Below, piece after piece: positions 46,801-58,667 of a stretch of 64,000 bases of DNA. The translations under genes were made by a program, and so were the position numbers. Location: positions 1 to 64,000 of the forward strand of contig NOWV01000082.1 in assembly GCA_003344405.1 (NCBI GenBank). Direction: 5' to 3'. The notes under the pieces are model-generated. The model had not been told where the DNA came from. It ran no database searches and saw only the letters and a program-made list of their open reading frames with translations. The stretch comes from Trichoplax sp. H2. Lineage: Eukaryota; Placozoa; Uniplacotomia; Trichoplacea. How positions within the stretch are numbered: the first letter of the stretch is position 1; each line of letters begins with the position of its first letter.

Positions 46801-48150
46801 CAGGGATACATACAGGATGATAAGGTAGAATCATCATTGTTTTCATTTGATACATATTACGTGACATACCAAATATGAGTACGACATAGTCAATTTCATT
46901 CAAAGCATTCAGGGTCTCGGCTAGCTGTTAGCGAAGAGCAGGTATATGATCAGTTGTACTTACTCTAATTTGAGAATCTATCACTGTTATGTATGTAATA
47001 TTGTATTCGCTAGATTGTGAAACTTAAGAATGAAAGATTTACCGTTCCCGAAGTTCTATTCAATCCATCTTACATAGGTAGTTTTAAGGTTTCAAGCAAT
47101 AAAGATTATTGAAATATTTTGTATTCTGAATGCTACCATCTCTAATCTATGTAGGAATTAATCAAATTGGAATATCTGAGGCCATTGTTAATGCTCTAGA
47201 TGCAACGCCAAGAGGTAGGAGTACAGCATTTACTGTAATCATAATACGAGATATCGTGTAATGTTATACATATGAGGTAGGATAGTGTTACAGTTATAGG
47301 ATGGTGTTTTGATATTGATAGGCTATTAATGATTAGAGTAACCGCACAATGTGAGCAAGAAATGAATTTTATCTGTATTTTTGCCTTAAATAGAAATACA
47401 ACCATTGTTGTATAAAAATATTATTCTTACTGGTGGAAATGCAAAATTGCCTGGCTTTAAAGAGAGAATGTAGGTTATAGATTTCTCAACTAACTGAATG
47501 TAATTGATTTAAGATATCTCTTGCAACCGATACATCTTTTTTGTAATGATGAAGTAATCTTGAAATAACTTGATTCGAGAATCTTCTATATGTTCTACTG
47601 ACTGAAAGCTATTGCTTGTCCAGTTTTATCTGCTATCCTTTACTCGTTTTTTGTTTCTAATCTTGACACTACAATAACTCGCTTCATAAATTTACGGTAA
47701 TAACCGATCATACTAATGAGTAGTTAGCTTCAGATACTACAAGAAAGGTCAAGCTTGAGGCTTTACATTGTTCACCGTCTTTAATTCATGATCATTGTCC
47801 GGCCATGTAAATTCTTTTAATTATAATGAAAAAGGATCCCCAATTAACATTACATTATTATGCTCTTTACATAAAATTACAGATTCAACGATGTTCGCTC
47901 TATTACTAATGCAGATTTCGACGTTCAAATTTTTTCACCTGAAGAGTAAGTATTTATGTTAGCATTACTAAATTTTTTTGCATAATAGTTTATGTAGTAT
48001 TGGTATTGTCTTTGCTATTACAGTCCTGTAACATACGCCTGGGAGTGTGGAGCTAAGGAAGTCCGTGATGGTGCTCTTGATAACCTATTTGTATCTCGAA
48101 AAGAATATGAAGAATTTGGCTATAATATCTGTAGAAATCGATTTTTTTAG
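43845..48150 (+). CDS. ACTR6: Actin-related protein 6 (ARP6)
   Basis: ARP6 is a nuclear actin-fold subunit of the SWR1/SRCAP complex that exchanges H2A.Z into nucleosomes. About 14 exons splice in phase from ATG 43845 (MAIILDNGCYTCKVGFSNE). Exons 1-3 are 43845-43912, 44824-44941 and 45431-45505; the last starts after TTACAG at about 48024 and ends at TAG 48150. Family words in order: KDLSGIFYLLPLQKGFLIDW, ERQIWDYIF, IVITEPHFNFTPV, VVFEEFQFKGFY, YCVVIDSGFSFTHVVP, IDVGGKLITNHMKDLISYRQ, NVMDETYVVNQ, CKYVLPDFQNIKQGY, ERFTVPEVLFNPSYIGINQI, KNIILTGGNAKLPGF, PVTYAWECGAK. The phosphate-binding loop region and the late ILTGGN motif are intact. The product looks full length (family about 396 aa). The C-terminal residues NICRNRFF replace the acidic vertebrate tail. 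Confidence 0.95.
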
Positions 48151-49595
48151 AAAATTTTATTTTTCTAATTGAGCGTCATGCCATATACAACATTATTTGC
48201 CTACTTATATAATTAAATTTTAATGTATTAAACAAAAGGTATATTAAATTTATTTTGGAATTTTCTTGGGAATTGCTCAACGATTTCTGTATAATCAAGC
48301 ATTAAAGTCGCATCTGCAGTAATGCCCTAGGGTAGCCTTGCAATAATACCGTATGGTTTGGTCAGTAATTTGCACAAACCTTTAAGCCTGAAGCATACAG
48401 TAAATGAAATATATGAAAAAATCTAGGGCATCAATCTGTATGCGTGCATACACTTAAATGCATATACTATGTAGCGCATACGTAGATGTGTATTTCGTTG
48501 ATAAAATGTTAACTTCTCACTGCGCTTCAAGAACATGAAAAGCCTCCACGGACAAGCGCAATCTACGTAGGAAAGAGAATGTAATGAAATGATCCTTACA
48601 TACTGATTTATTTTTTATTATATTATGCACTACTAGTTCTTTCTCTACCGCTAAGAACGATTCATAAGCGCTCTTACTAAAATTGGAGTATCGATCATCT
48701 GTAGTCCTATTTTATGAATGAAAGCCTACTACTGTACAATAGATTGCACATGAACTACTTTATATCCACTTCGAATTTCTATACGACATACTTTCCATTG
48801 CAAGACGTTACCTAACCACTCTTTAAAGTGCAGTAATCTGCATACTATAAAGGGTGGTACTATTGATAATACCAATATTGAGTTTACATACACATCGCAC
48901 TATTTGAATGAAATATAAGCATACTTGTGCAGTGGTTACAATACAGTATAAACCGTTTCGTGTAGACATAGGCTTCATAGTGCAGTATCTTTATAAACGA
49001 AAAGACAGGATGTTCTGTCAGTCCCTGGTTTGCAAACTCTAAAGATTGGATAACAGTGGCTATTCTCAACTCCCTCTCGATCCATAAGTTGACCCATTGT
49101 TGTACTGAATGATCTTATAATGTACACGCGTTTTCTATACTGGTTCTATTAATAATATAGTATAACAAGTGATTACTATAGTTGTCTGTGTCATGAGCAG
49201 GTGAAATCATAGCACCGAATGCTCGCTTACAGTATAGCACGCGAAACTAAGAATTCGTAAACTGTAATAGATCAAATATGCTATAACGCTAAATTTTAGT
49301 TTATATTTATAAATTTAAGTCCAGCTTCTTAAATACTTACACCTTAGTGTCATAGCCAAATCATGATCTAAAAGCATTATACTTTATTTCAATTTACCTC
49401 AATTGCTTAATGAAACCGATGAAGTACAGCAAATTAAAAAGCTCGTTCTAATCTATATAAAAGGAACGGCAATACTATTAAAGCGTGAGCTGTGCGAACT
49501 TTCACTAACATGCTATAGATCTCATAAAGTAATCCGCACTTATAATTTCTATTAATAATCAATCGTACTAATACCGTATCTGATGTATGAAATTA
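48151..49595. other. Convergent interval between ACTR6 and thioredoxin
   Basis: AT-rich sequence, with no exon recognised and no dense satellite cluster. The minus-strand ORF at 48884-49069 has no motif. Confidence 0.65.
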
Positions 49596-50382
49596 CTACA
49601 TATGAAGCTGAATCTTGCTACGCAATCGATCTTCTGCAGCGCCACTAACTTCGTCAATCTATCCGTCATTTAATGAAACGATAAAAGATATGATTTAATA
49701 GCATCACATGACAATTTCTAAATTTCAGCGTATGTATTTAACAAAAGTTATAAAGCATTTCACAGCTTTGAATTTTCTAGATCTTAGCAAGTCAACACAC
49801 ACTACCTTAGAGCCGTTCTTATAAAAAGCAAACGTCGGCATCGCTCTTATACCAACGAATTCGGCGGTCTCCTGCAATTATATTTACTATATATTTGTTG
49901 TTTGATCTTCTAAACTTTAATTGTAGCCCGAGAATATGAAACAATTAAGTCTATTCCATGATATCTTGCGCCTTTACATACCTCATTCTCATCAACATCA
50001 ATTTTAGCAAAGACCACGTCCTTATATTCATCGCTTTCGCTCATTTTCTGATGCGGCAAAAGACAGATTTTGTTAAATAATTATCAATCAAAGTGTAATT
50101 AAGGTACACGTAGACAATGTGCGCATAGTCGTAACACTAAGTCAGATTGATATTATTATTCAAAGGTATTCATTATAATTATCAAGTGGGGCAAAGCATA
50201 ATTCTAACCTCAAAAATAGGCCCAATAAGTTTACACGGTTGACACCAGGTAGCGAAAAAATCAAATACTACTAATTTATCCTTTGCGTCTGAAAGAAATT
50301 TGTCAAACGCCTCCTGCAAAGTAATTTTTATTGTTAAGTACAGTACAGTATTAAGCTTCGAAGAAATACTTGTACCCTTCAT
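49596..50382 (-). CDS. TXN: Thioredoxin
   Basis: A small redox protein that reduces protein disulfides using thioredoxin reductase. Supported exons are 50313-50209 (35 codons), 50047-49982 (22), 49871-49806 (22) and 49658-49596 (20 plus stop), all phase 0 and matching the classic thioredoxin fold. Key words: KLVVFDFFATWCQPCKLIGP, VVFAKIDVDENE, IRAMPTFAFYKNG with the cis-Pro, and VSGAAEDRLRSKI. The active site is WCQPC instead of the usual WCGPC. The N-terminal 10-12 residues are not settled. Reading straight through the TTGCAG acceptor to ATG 50382 gives an unusual leader (MKGTSISSKLN...) that includes satellite-like TACTGTAC, so a separate first exon upstream is equally possible. The core is about 99 aa without it. 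Confidence 0.92.
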
Positions 50383-51239
50383 TATTGTAATTTTATTGCA
50401 TCAACAAAGACAATATGTTCAGGTGCATTAAACAGTAATTTACATTAATACACGCAAGCGAAGATATAACATCCATATTACGAAATGGATAAGCGGTCAT
50501 GAATCGTAAATATTACTTTATAATTTTTTAATTGCATATGTACAATATGCAAAAGAACATTTATAAATATACAGTATGTTATATAATATAATCAGGGAAA
50601 CAATATACAGTACAGTACACTATAATAGTATACTGTATACTGTATATAATCATAACTCTGATTACACAGGAACTAAAACAGTCGCGATGTTACTCTTAAA
50701 TTAAGTTAAATATGCTAGTCTTGGATCAAATTTAGCAGAGATCTAAGCTTCTAAACCAGCCAAGAGCGATTCAATCTATAGTTGCAGTAAATGATTTATT
50801 TTATGACAACTAAAATTTTTGACTGATGTTAAAAATTTATTCTAAGAAGAAACTTAAAAATTGCATAAATGTTAAGGGATCAAACGCTTCAGCACTTTCC
50901 TAGTACAGTACAGTACAATAATTTAGTATTTATTTATCCATTTTAGCAGGGATTGCAAATTAGAGTCAAATGCGATATTTTGGTATGCTATAGAGTACGT
51001 GCGTATACTTAGAGGCAAAGGGATAGTTTTAGATTAATAGCTTACTAAGTAAGTGCTATGTAGGAAGATAAAATCTCCACCTTAGTCTCAATTACTTGCA
51101 CCATCTTGCTTTCTTAAATTTTCTGTACTTGCCACAGGATCGCGTTTGCAGTGGTACAGTTCATGGAAACTGGAAACTGGTAACTCATCATCAGCAGCGA
51201 ATAGTTTCACACTTTCACACCATGCGACCCTGTACAGTC

Positions 51240-51345
51240 TAAGTGTACAGTACAGTACTATACTGTACAGTATCAGTACAGTACTGTACTGTACTCTGCC
51301 ATGGACTAAACGACTAAAGTGTACTGTACAGTACTGTACACTACA
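51240..51345. repeat. TACTG/CAGTA satellite cluster
   Basis: Runs of GTACAGTACTGTACTGTACT and their complement, split by CCATGGACTAAACGAC. Overlapping ORFs on both strands (51088-51402) are satellite translations. Confidence 0.88.
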
Positions 51346-51689
51346 GTGTTTTATGACGACCTTCATATAGTACTGTATTATGTAGAAGAATAGCTGGACC
51401 ATGGGCTGGACAGTGGACAGTCCTCATTTCGTCCACAAATTGTGTCAAACACTTCGTTATGAATACACCTTTAGTATGCGGAAAGACGATTCTGAATTGA
51501 ATGATTTTTTTCTAAATTAAATAATATTATATTGTATTACTTGTTGCTAAGCTCTGCTTATATACAGTATTTATAAGAAGCTGTTCATATGCTAGATGTC
51601 GGTATAAACTACTGTATTTGCACGTTAGTTTTAGTTACATTTTTCCCTGTTAAAGTAAGTATCTAAAACGAAATTAAAGACGCTATACT

Positions 51690-51785
51690 GTACAATATAT
51701 TTCTAGCAGTCTATCATTGTACTGTATGTACTGTACGGTGACCGAGGAGGGCCAGTACTGTACTGTACAGACGTACAGTATATCA
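51690..51785. repeat. Short TACTG/CAGTA satellite cluster
   Basis: Several TACTGTAC and GTACAGTA words around a GC-richer spacer (GTGACCGAGGAGGGCC). Confidence 0.75.
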
Positions 51786-52971
51786 CGAGTAGATTCTTAT
51801 ACTCGCGAACGCGTTCTCATACAGTAGATGTTAATTAATTAGTTGTCAATGGTAGCGTGATCAGTACAAATAAGTATAAGTTTTCATTTCTCGCCAGCTA
51901 AGTTATTAACGAAAGGCTTACTGAGCAATGTATATACTTGCAGATGTCTTGAATCCATTTTTCTCTCCGACATTAACAATAATTATGAGCGAAAATTAAC
52001 AGAAAAGACTGACTGAGAAACAATACCGAACGCTATTTCTATTTGATAAAACGGCGGGTTAAAAATGGTAGACGGTAATAGCGTAATGTTTTACGATACC
52101 AACAGTACTGTACAGCATTAAATCTAGAAGTTTAAAGCTCATACCGGCCGTACCGTAGAAATACAATACATTGCGGATCCGGTTTTTTAATTATAAAGGA
52201 TATGTAAATCTATTAAGATTTCCCTGTTGAATCCTTATAACATCCGATTCTGCAAGTAAAATCTTGTATCAAGAATTCAACGTCCATTCTCGATACGCTG
52301 TAGCTGGTGTGGTGTCGTGATACTCGATTATATATTTATTAGAGACTCAGCAAGATCAATACTATAGTGTCATCTTAGAGATAACTAAAAATAGAACGCA
52401 AATACACCAACAAAAATCTTACTGTTAAATAATTATAATTAACAACTCAACATACAAATACGAAATCGCATTTTAAAGTTAAAACAGTTTATTTATTGCA
52501 CGTTGAACTCACAATCCACTTAGATATAGTACTATAGTGAGATCACTATATTTGTAAATTGTGCTATGAATTGTTTAATTTACGTTTGCTTGTTGTCTGC
52601 AGATGCCAAATCAATTTAGTAGACGCACCGTTCTATCTGTAATATTTTCTTGTAAAGTTTGTTTTATGCTTAAATTTTTATACATTACACATTAACGTTG
52701 ATGCGACTTGCTTTATAGATTACGATCTACGAGTACATTTACCATTTGACAGATATGGCATTTTGAGATTGACTCTTATCATAATAAGTGGTGTATAGCA
52801 TCTTTCTAGCCTGTAAACGCATCATTGAATAGACAAAGATAACTTTAAGGATTAATAATATACAGCGTAATTCAGCTATAAAACGAGTATAATATAAATT
52901 GCCATTGTTAATAATAATCACTAGTGCACTGATTAAGCTAATGTAAGAAATTACGGAGTTACAACGGGAAG

Positions 52972-55900
52972 CTAATATATCTCAACAACTTCATTATAAA
53001 ATACTTGCAAAATTACTAAATAGTTCTACCTTATAGCTATCAGACCCATCAAGCCATTCCCTGAATAAAAGAGTAAAATTGTTGTTATTAGTGCTAGATA
53101 TTCCCGTTCGTTTATCCAATTCGACTATCTCACTAATTTATTAGGCTGCTACAACTCCCGATACGTAAAATCCTCCATTAGTGATAAAATATATTGCTAG
53201 AATTCGTACGCATATAATTCTAATGACTAAGAATTGCAATTAATCTAATGTATCATATCTTAATTGCTACCATTTTTCTTAAGAGAACCCTACCAAGTAT
53301 TACTTAACAGTTAAAATTACCGAATTGACACCGTGCGTATTACTCACTTATACAAAGCTTGTACTAAATCGTTTTCATTCGGTTTCCTTTTACTGTGTAA
53401 CATCCAATTTAAAGAGAATGATAACATCCTTAATGAATCAACGTCCAGAAAAATATACATATACAGTACTTTGATCTGCTTAGTTTTACCCAGCTGAGTT
53501 ATAACATTTTTCTAATTTCATCAAGTGGAGCCGTAAATTTGAATCCAAGTCTATTTTCGGCTGCCCACCCCCATTTAAGCACCCTAAGAACCATCAAAAA
53601 TAAAATAAGTTCAAAGTTAGTATATCTATTACATTATTTATTTGATCGCTAATCGTAGCTGTTTGAAATAATCACAAATGATATTCAGTCTGACCTCCTG
53701 GACATGCCATAATTTCCACATAATCGTATAAACATTTACCGCGTTTCATTCTTTGAACGATATTCTACAAAGCATAAGCAGCACTTAAACTTTACCTGAT
53801 TGTATCGATATTCCAAAAATAATTGATGAATCATTTTGTATGGGAGTAACATATTTGTATGAAATGCACAATAACTTACCTGAATGTTTCTGAACCCATA
53901 CACAATAGCCCCTTTTAGGACAGATTTGCCGTCGATCTATGATAATCATAATTGAAGCATTAAGTTGACCATTGCACATAATTTAACGCAGAACCTGCGT
54001 TATAAATTTAGCCTATCATTTACTGTAAGAATAACTTCTCTGAAATCCTTATTTCGCACAGTTTTATAAATCATATTTTGTATTTTCAACTGAAATATCT
54101 AGCAAAATAAGGAACATAAGTTAAACAACCTGTTAATAATAAGAGTTAATTAATATATGAACATAACTTGATACAAACTACCAAAATCATTTCACCTCAG
54201 CTGCAGCTGTTTTAAAAACATTTTCCAAGTAGCCACCCTAAAGAATTGCGTGCATGAAGGCAACAATTTCTGCTTCTAAATATTGTACCACCTACCCATT
54301 AAAATTAACTGTAGCGTAATATACACACTTACTGAACCTCCACCATCATGTGTTAGCACCTCATTATTTTCATCCACGCTTACAAAACTATTTACAGACA
54401 TTTAAATATTATCATCACTTAGTGACTAGTAGTCATATATAGCTTCTGTAAGTAAGGTATGGTCATTAGCACCCTATACATATCTTGTTTAGTACATATA
54501 AAATCTACAAGCGCGTTAGCTACTTTGTATACCATAGAGCTGATTTACTTACGGTCTATCTAAATTTTCAGATGTTCCGTTTACTACAACACAACCTCTT
54601 TCGTTAAAGATTTCCATTACTTCACCTTCAGATCAAACTTTAATTGTAAATACGGGTTAAAAATAGCTAATCCTATAAATATTAGTAAACCTGAGGTTAA
54701 AACGCAATCGACATCAGCAGCATTCAGGCTTTCATTGTAAAAATCATTTCTGGAAGCTTCTAGTTTCTTGTCGTAGCACGGCATTACAGTTACATGGTAG
54801 ATGTCACTGGGGCTGCAAAATAAAAGTTTCCGTTGTTACTCATTTCATTTGATTTTGTTTCTTATTTGATATCAGTGCGACACTATAAAAGGACCATCTT
54901 TACCGTTTCCCAATTTGATTAGCAAAATAATCCTTAATTAGACTTCCCATGATCTGTTGTGGTGACTTTACGGCACTACAAATAACACAAGATTTCGGTT
55001 CTTGAAGCTATATTGCACCTACTTACCGTTGGAAAATTGCATAAAATGCTACAGGGCCATTGAGGCAGAGGATTAAATTGCAGTAATTTAAGTCGTAAGA
55101 CAAGATATGTCACATATAGTTGAGATTACCTGAGGTAAGGTAATATAAATTTACCATGAATTTTCTCAGCGTAACAAATCCATCCTAAAAGTTATCAAAT
55201 TTCTTCAATTACGAAAGTTATTATAAGGAAACCAATACATTATGCTTTAAGTTAATAAGAAACGCTATTGCCTATATTGACACACATGTAGTTAATATAC
55301 ACTGTACAAGTTACCTGGGCACGCAGATGCAAATACCGGTAGTTTACATGGACTGCTGCTACAATAGCGATCGATGAATTCCCGCTGGCTAAAGGGTTTC
55401 CAATATACAAATATCAGTCGTAATATTAAACAAAGTGGACGAAATTTAGATATAAGTGTAAAATGATAAGATCTAAAGTTAATAGTTAAATATCTGCCCT
55501 TTATATGTATCAATAGAAAGTAAAGTTACCTCTCTATTAGACTAAAATCTCGAGCGAAAGTGGCATCGAAAACGTAAGAAGCTCCTAATATAGCAACCAA
55601 ATGTATCGTTGTAACACTAGTGCAATAGTTACAAGTGGTAATCATGCGTTATGTAACTGTTAAATATCAGACCTAAAACCTTCTTAAATGTTGCTGCTAA
55701 CATTTTACCAATCTAGAACAAATAATGTCAGAACGTATATTATAGAGAGATCATTTTTTCGTGCTAGGCATAATTACGCAATTTAAAACCATAGCAAGTT
55801 TCTAACAAAGTACATATGTCTGAGCCGAAAACTATCAAAAAGGAAAAATATTTCCGTTTAAAGGATGTAACTTTCGTTATGAACCTGATTTATATCTAGA

Positions 55901-56398
55901 TTATAATTCACAGCCAGCGCTGCACGAGACTGGGGTGATATAGATACTATAATAGTTTTCATTCTTGATTCTTGATGTGTCTATCAAAATTATAAATATA
56001 TATGATTCACTAATAGCTAATTCATGCAAATGCAGATTGAAACTCTTTAATCTATTTGCTTAATTTATAGTTTATCTATGATTCTACCAAAGACTTAGAT
56101 AAAAAGGGTGCAAGATCAAAATTATGCTTATATATGTATTTAATTCTACGCTTATACATACTTCTTGTAGCCTTTGATTCTTATCTAGAATGGCGTAAAA
56201 TTCCTCTTTACTTTGCTTACTAATAAGCACACTCTCAGCTGATGTTATGCATCCGCTATATTCGCAGAAGACAAGGTTTAAAAAGATATTTTGTTAGGAT
56301 TTTACTTAAAAAGTTCTTACTTACTATTTATCTAACCTGCATGCCAAGCAGTCGTTTAACGAGATTTTCACTTTCTCTGACTGCGAACGATGATTGTA
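52972..56398 (-). CDS. CIAO3: Cytosolic Fe-S assembly factor CIAO3 (NAR1/NARFL)
   Basis: CIAO3 is the iron-only-hydrogenase-like protein that links the early scaffold to the CIA targeting complex in cytosolic and nuclear Fe-S protein maturation. About 15 minus-strand exons. Words in order: [23 protein letters not shown] (first visible exon 56398-56337, then about 56280), [193 protein letters not shown]. The cluster cysteines (CxxCxxC, ACPG, MPCYDKK, MACPGGCLNGG) are intact. The exon coding the N-terminal cysteine region is not resolved. The last exon as read ends VVEIY, not the Trp I recall for the family. The gene diverges from the WIP gene. Confidence 0.94.
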
Positions 56399-58667
56399 CT
56401 AAGATCGTATAATGTAGAAAGAAACACATTAATAATGCAACAATATGAATGTCCTGTGAAATAGTATTCCGCATTAAAACCATCCATAATGCATCAGGAC
56501 AAGTTTTGAAGCATTTAATCGCTACCATCTAAAGTTGAATCCGCGAATTGTTACACTGTCAGCTGTCATTGACAGTACTATAACTTAAAATCGTATCAAC
56601 TCCAGGGGAATAAGAGAAAACGCTCGTTTAATTTAAAATAAGTTGGACATAAGATATAATAAATCACGGTCATGAATGGATAGTTACGATGAAGCCTGGA
56701 CTATCAAATAATTATTAAGGAGAAATAACCCGTATACTGTACAGCATTGCTTCATATCGAGCATACCTGTAGTGTTCACTAATGATATAAGAATTGATCT
56801 TTTAAATTTAAAATATTATAGTATATATAATTAATATACGCGTAAATTTTAAAATCAGTCATGAGCCGGAACAGAAACTATATATGTGTATATAAACTAG
56901 GAGCCGCAGGCAATTACAGAACTCAACTCAGGTTTAATATTACTGTAGACCCATCACGCTAGAGGACACTTATATACTTGTTTGGCTAAACAGGTCTAAT
57001 TTCAGTACTGTTTGGACTGCTAGGTATTGCAATCAAATACGGTACTTCGTTTTTACCTTTTCGTGTTTATCCAACTTCGATGTGATTGGTTTTATACATT
57101 CCTACACAAATATAAATTTAGATTTATCCTTAAAGAATTTATTCTATGCATAAACTACTAACAAATATTTGATGTACTTTACGGGCTGTACTAACGTAGG
57201 TAGTTTATGTACTGTATACGTATGTTCAGCATTACCTGGGAAGGATTGATAAAATCATCTACATCGGCTATTTTCAGTACGCTGCTAAATGCCATTCCAC
57301 AGATTCCATGTGCTGTACTATCCACTCACTCTCTCAGTAGTCACACAGATGAGTACTTTCGGATCCAATGCTATTGCAAACTTTGCGTTTAATTAATTAA
57401 GGAACTCCTATCAGCGACTTCTGCTCGTATTACACTAGCGACATCTTAAAAAATGTACAGTACTTCAGCTTAACACGTACTGTACAGTATACAGATAATA
57501 CAGTACTGTAAAAGAAAGAAAAATGACTACAGTACAGTAGACTGATACTGTACTGTAAGTTACAGTACTGTAGTTACAGACTTACAGTACTGTACAGTAC
57601 AGTACAGTACAGTACAGTACACGTAATCTTCTGTACTGTGTACTGTACATTGTACTGTACAGTACTGTACAGATTACGGGATTTGAAGTCAAGTACTGTA
57701 CTGTACGGCATTAGAGATTTTAAGATTTGGAAAACAAAATCAACGCACTGTACAGTGTACGGTACATGTACTGTACAGTACAGTACTTTGATTTCGTTTT
57801 CCAAATCTTAAAATCTCCAATAGAAGCAGAAGGAATGAAAACGAATTGCCTATATTAAGCATTAATATTTTGATCAAATTTTTTTGATAACTACTAAACT
57901 ATACATAATTAATTAACAAGCCTATCACCGATTTACTTACCTATCATTTGTCTGCGCAGGATACTATAAGGTAGCTACAATGCATTAGAATACTAACCGA
58001 CGGTTATCAATAAATGCCAAATTAAGGACCCTGCTGTACACTGTACCGTAGACCGTAGCTTGCCATCGTGTAAAAAAAGCCTAATTTTGATCATTCCGAT
58101 TCTCTTAATTTTTCATTGTATCTATTTAATCCTAAGTTATATTTGAACGTTTATCATTGTGATCTTGGCGTAGTATTAGCTAAGTACTGTGTGTATTGCA
58201 TATTACTCTATCGCAATAGCTCTGCTAATTAGCTCTTGAGTCTTGACTGCATTCACTCGAATTTACCACTGGTCAAGTCAATTAAACTAAATAAATCATC
58301 AGTTTCTCGACCACTACTGTACCTGCCGTCGTGCCTAATATCACTGTAAGTCTGCTGATAGTAATATAATTTTCTAGAATACAGTAGCATCATTAGTTCA
58401 CCAAAATATCACGATTGCTAAAACTATGGTTAAACTCATTCAGTAAGGCGACGGGGACAAATATCTGATAATTTTGGCACTAATTACGAAATTGTTACAG
58501 TACCTAATACCTTGATATAATGTTGGTCTTCGAAGCTAACATAGCACTATAAAATTTAAATTTATGTAAAATACTAGTTCGTATTATTAAAAGATTATTA
58601 GTCGTGTTTTATTGTACTCCTGGCTAAAATTATTCTCAAACTTAGATTCGTACAGTATACGACAAAA
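56399..58667. other. Divergent interval between CIAO3 and the WIP gene
   Basis: It holds the unresolved first exon(s) of CIAO3 (probably within 56400-56570, where ATGs at 56528 and 56571 occur) and a dense satellite cluster at 57455-57790. The satellite is flanked by a 26-bp inverted repeat (AAATCTTAAAATCTC at both outer sides, 57715-57730 and 57804-57818). No other gene was recognised. Confidence 0.6.
57455..57790. repeat. TACTG/CAGTA satellite cluster, the densest in the window
   Basis: About 330 bp of mostly pure pentamer in both orientations, including an uninterrupted CAGTA run at 57590-57622. The right part (57717-57818) can fold into one long hairpin: GAGATTTTAAGATTTGGAAA on one side pairs with its complement on the other, with satellite in the loop. 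Confidence 0.9.

Larger units (their letters stand above)
50383..52971. other. Interval upstream of thioredoxin with satellite clusters
   Basis: No exon was recognised. Satellite sequence occurs at 50598-50650, 50904-50920, 51240-51345 and 51690-51785. CATGGACTA (51298) and AGAATAGCTGGACCATGG (51386) words flank the 51-kb cluster. The remainder (51800-52960) looks like ordinary AT-rich non-coding DNA. Confidence 0.6.

Noticed and set aside
51088-51402. ORFs of 104 and 74 codons
   Set aside because: Satellite translation on both strands, with no homologous motif.
57574-57804. 76-codon minus-strand ORF
   Set aside because: Pure satellite translation.
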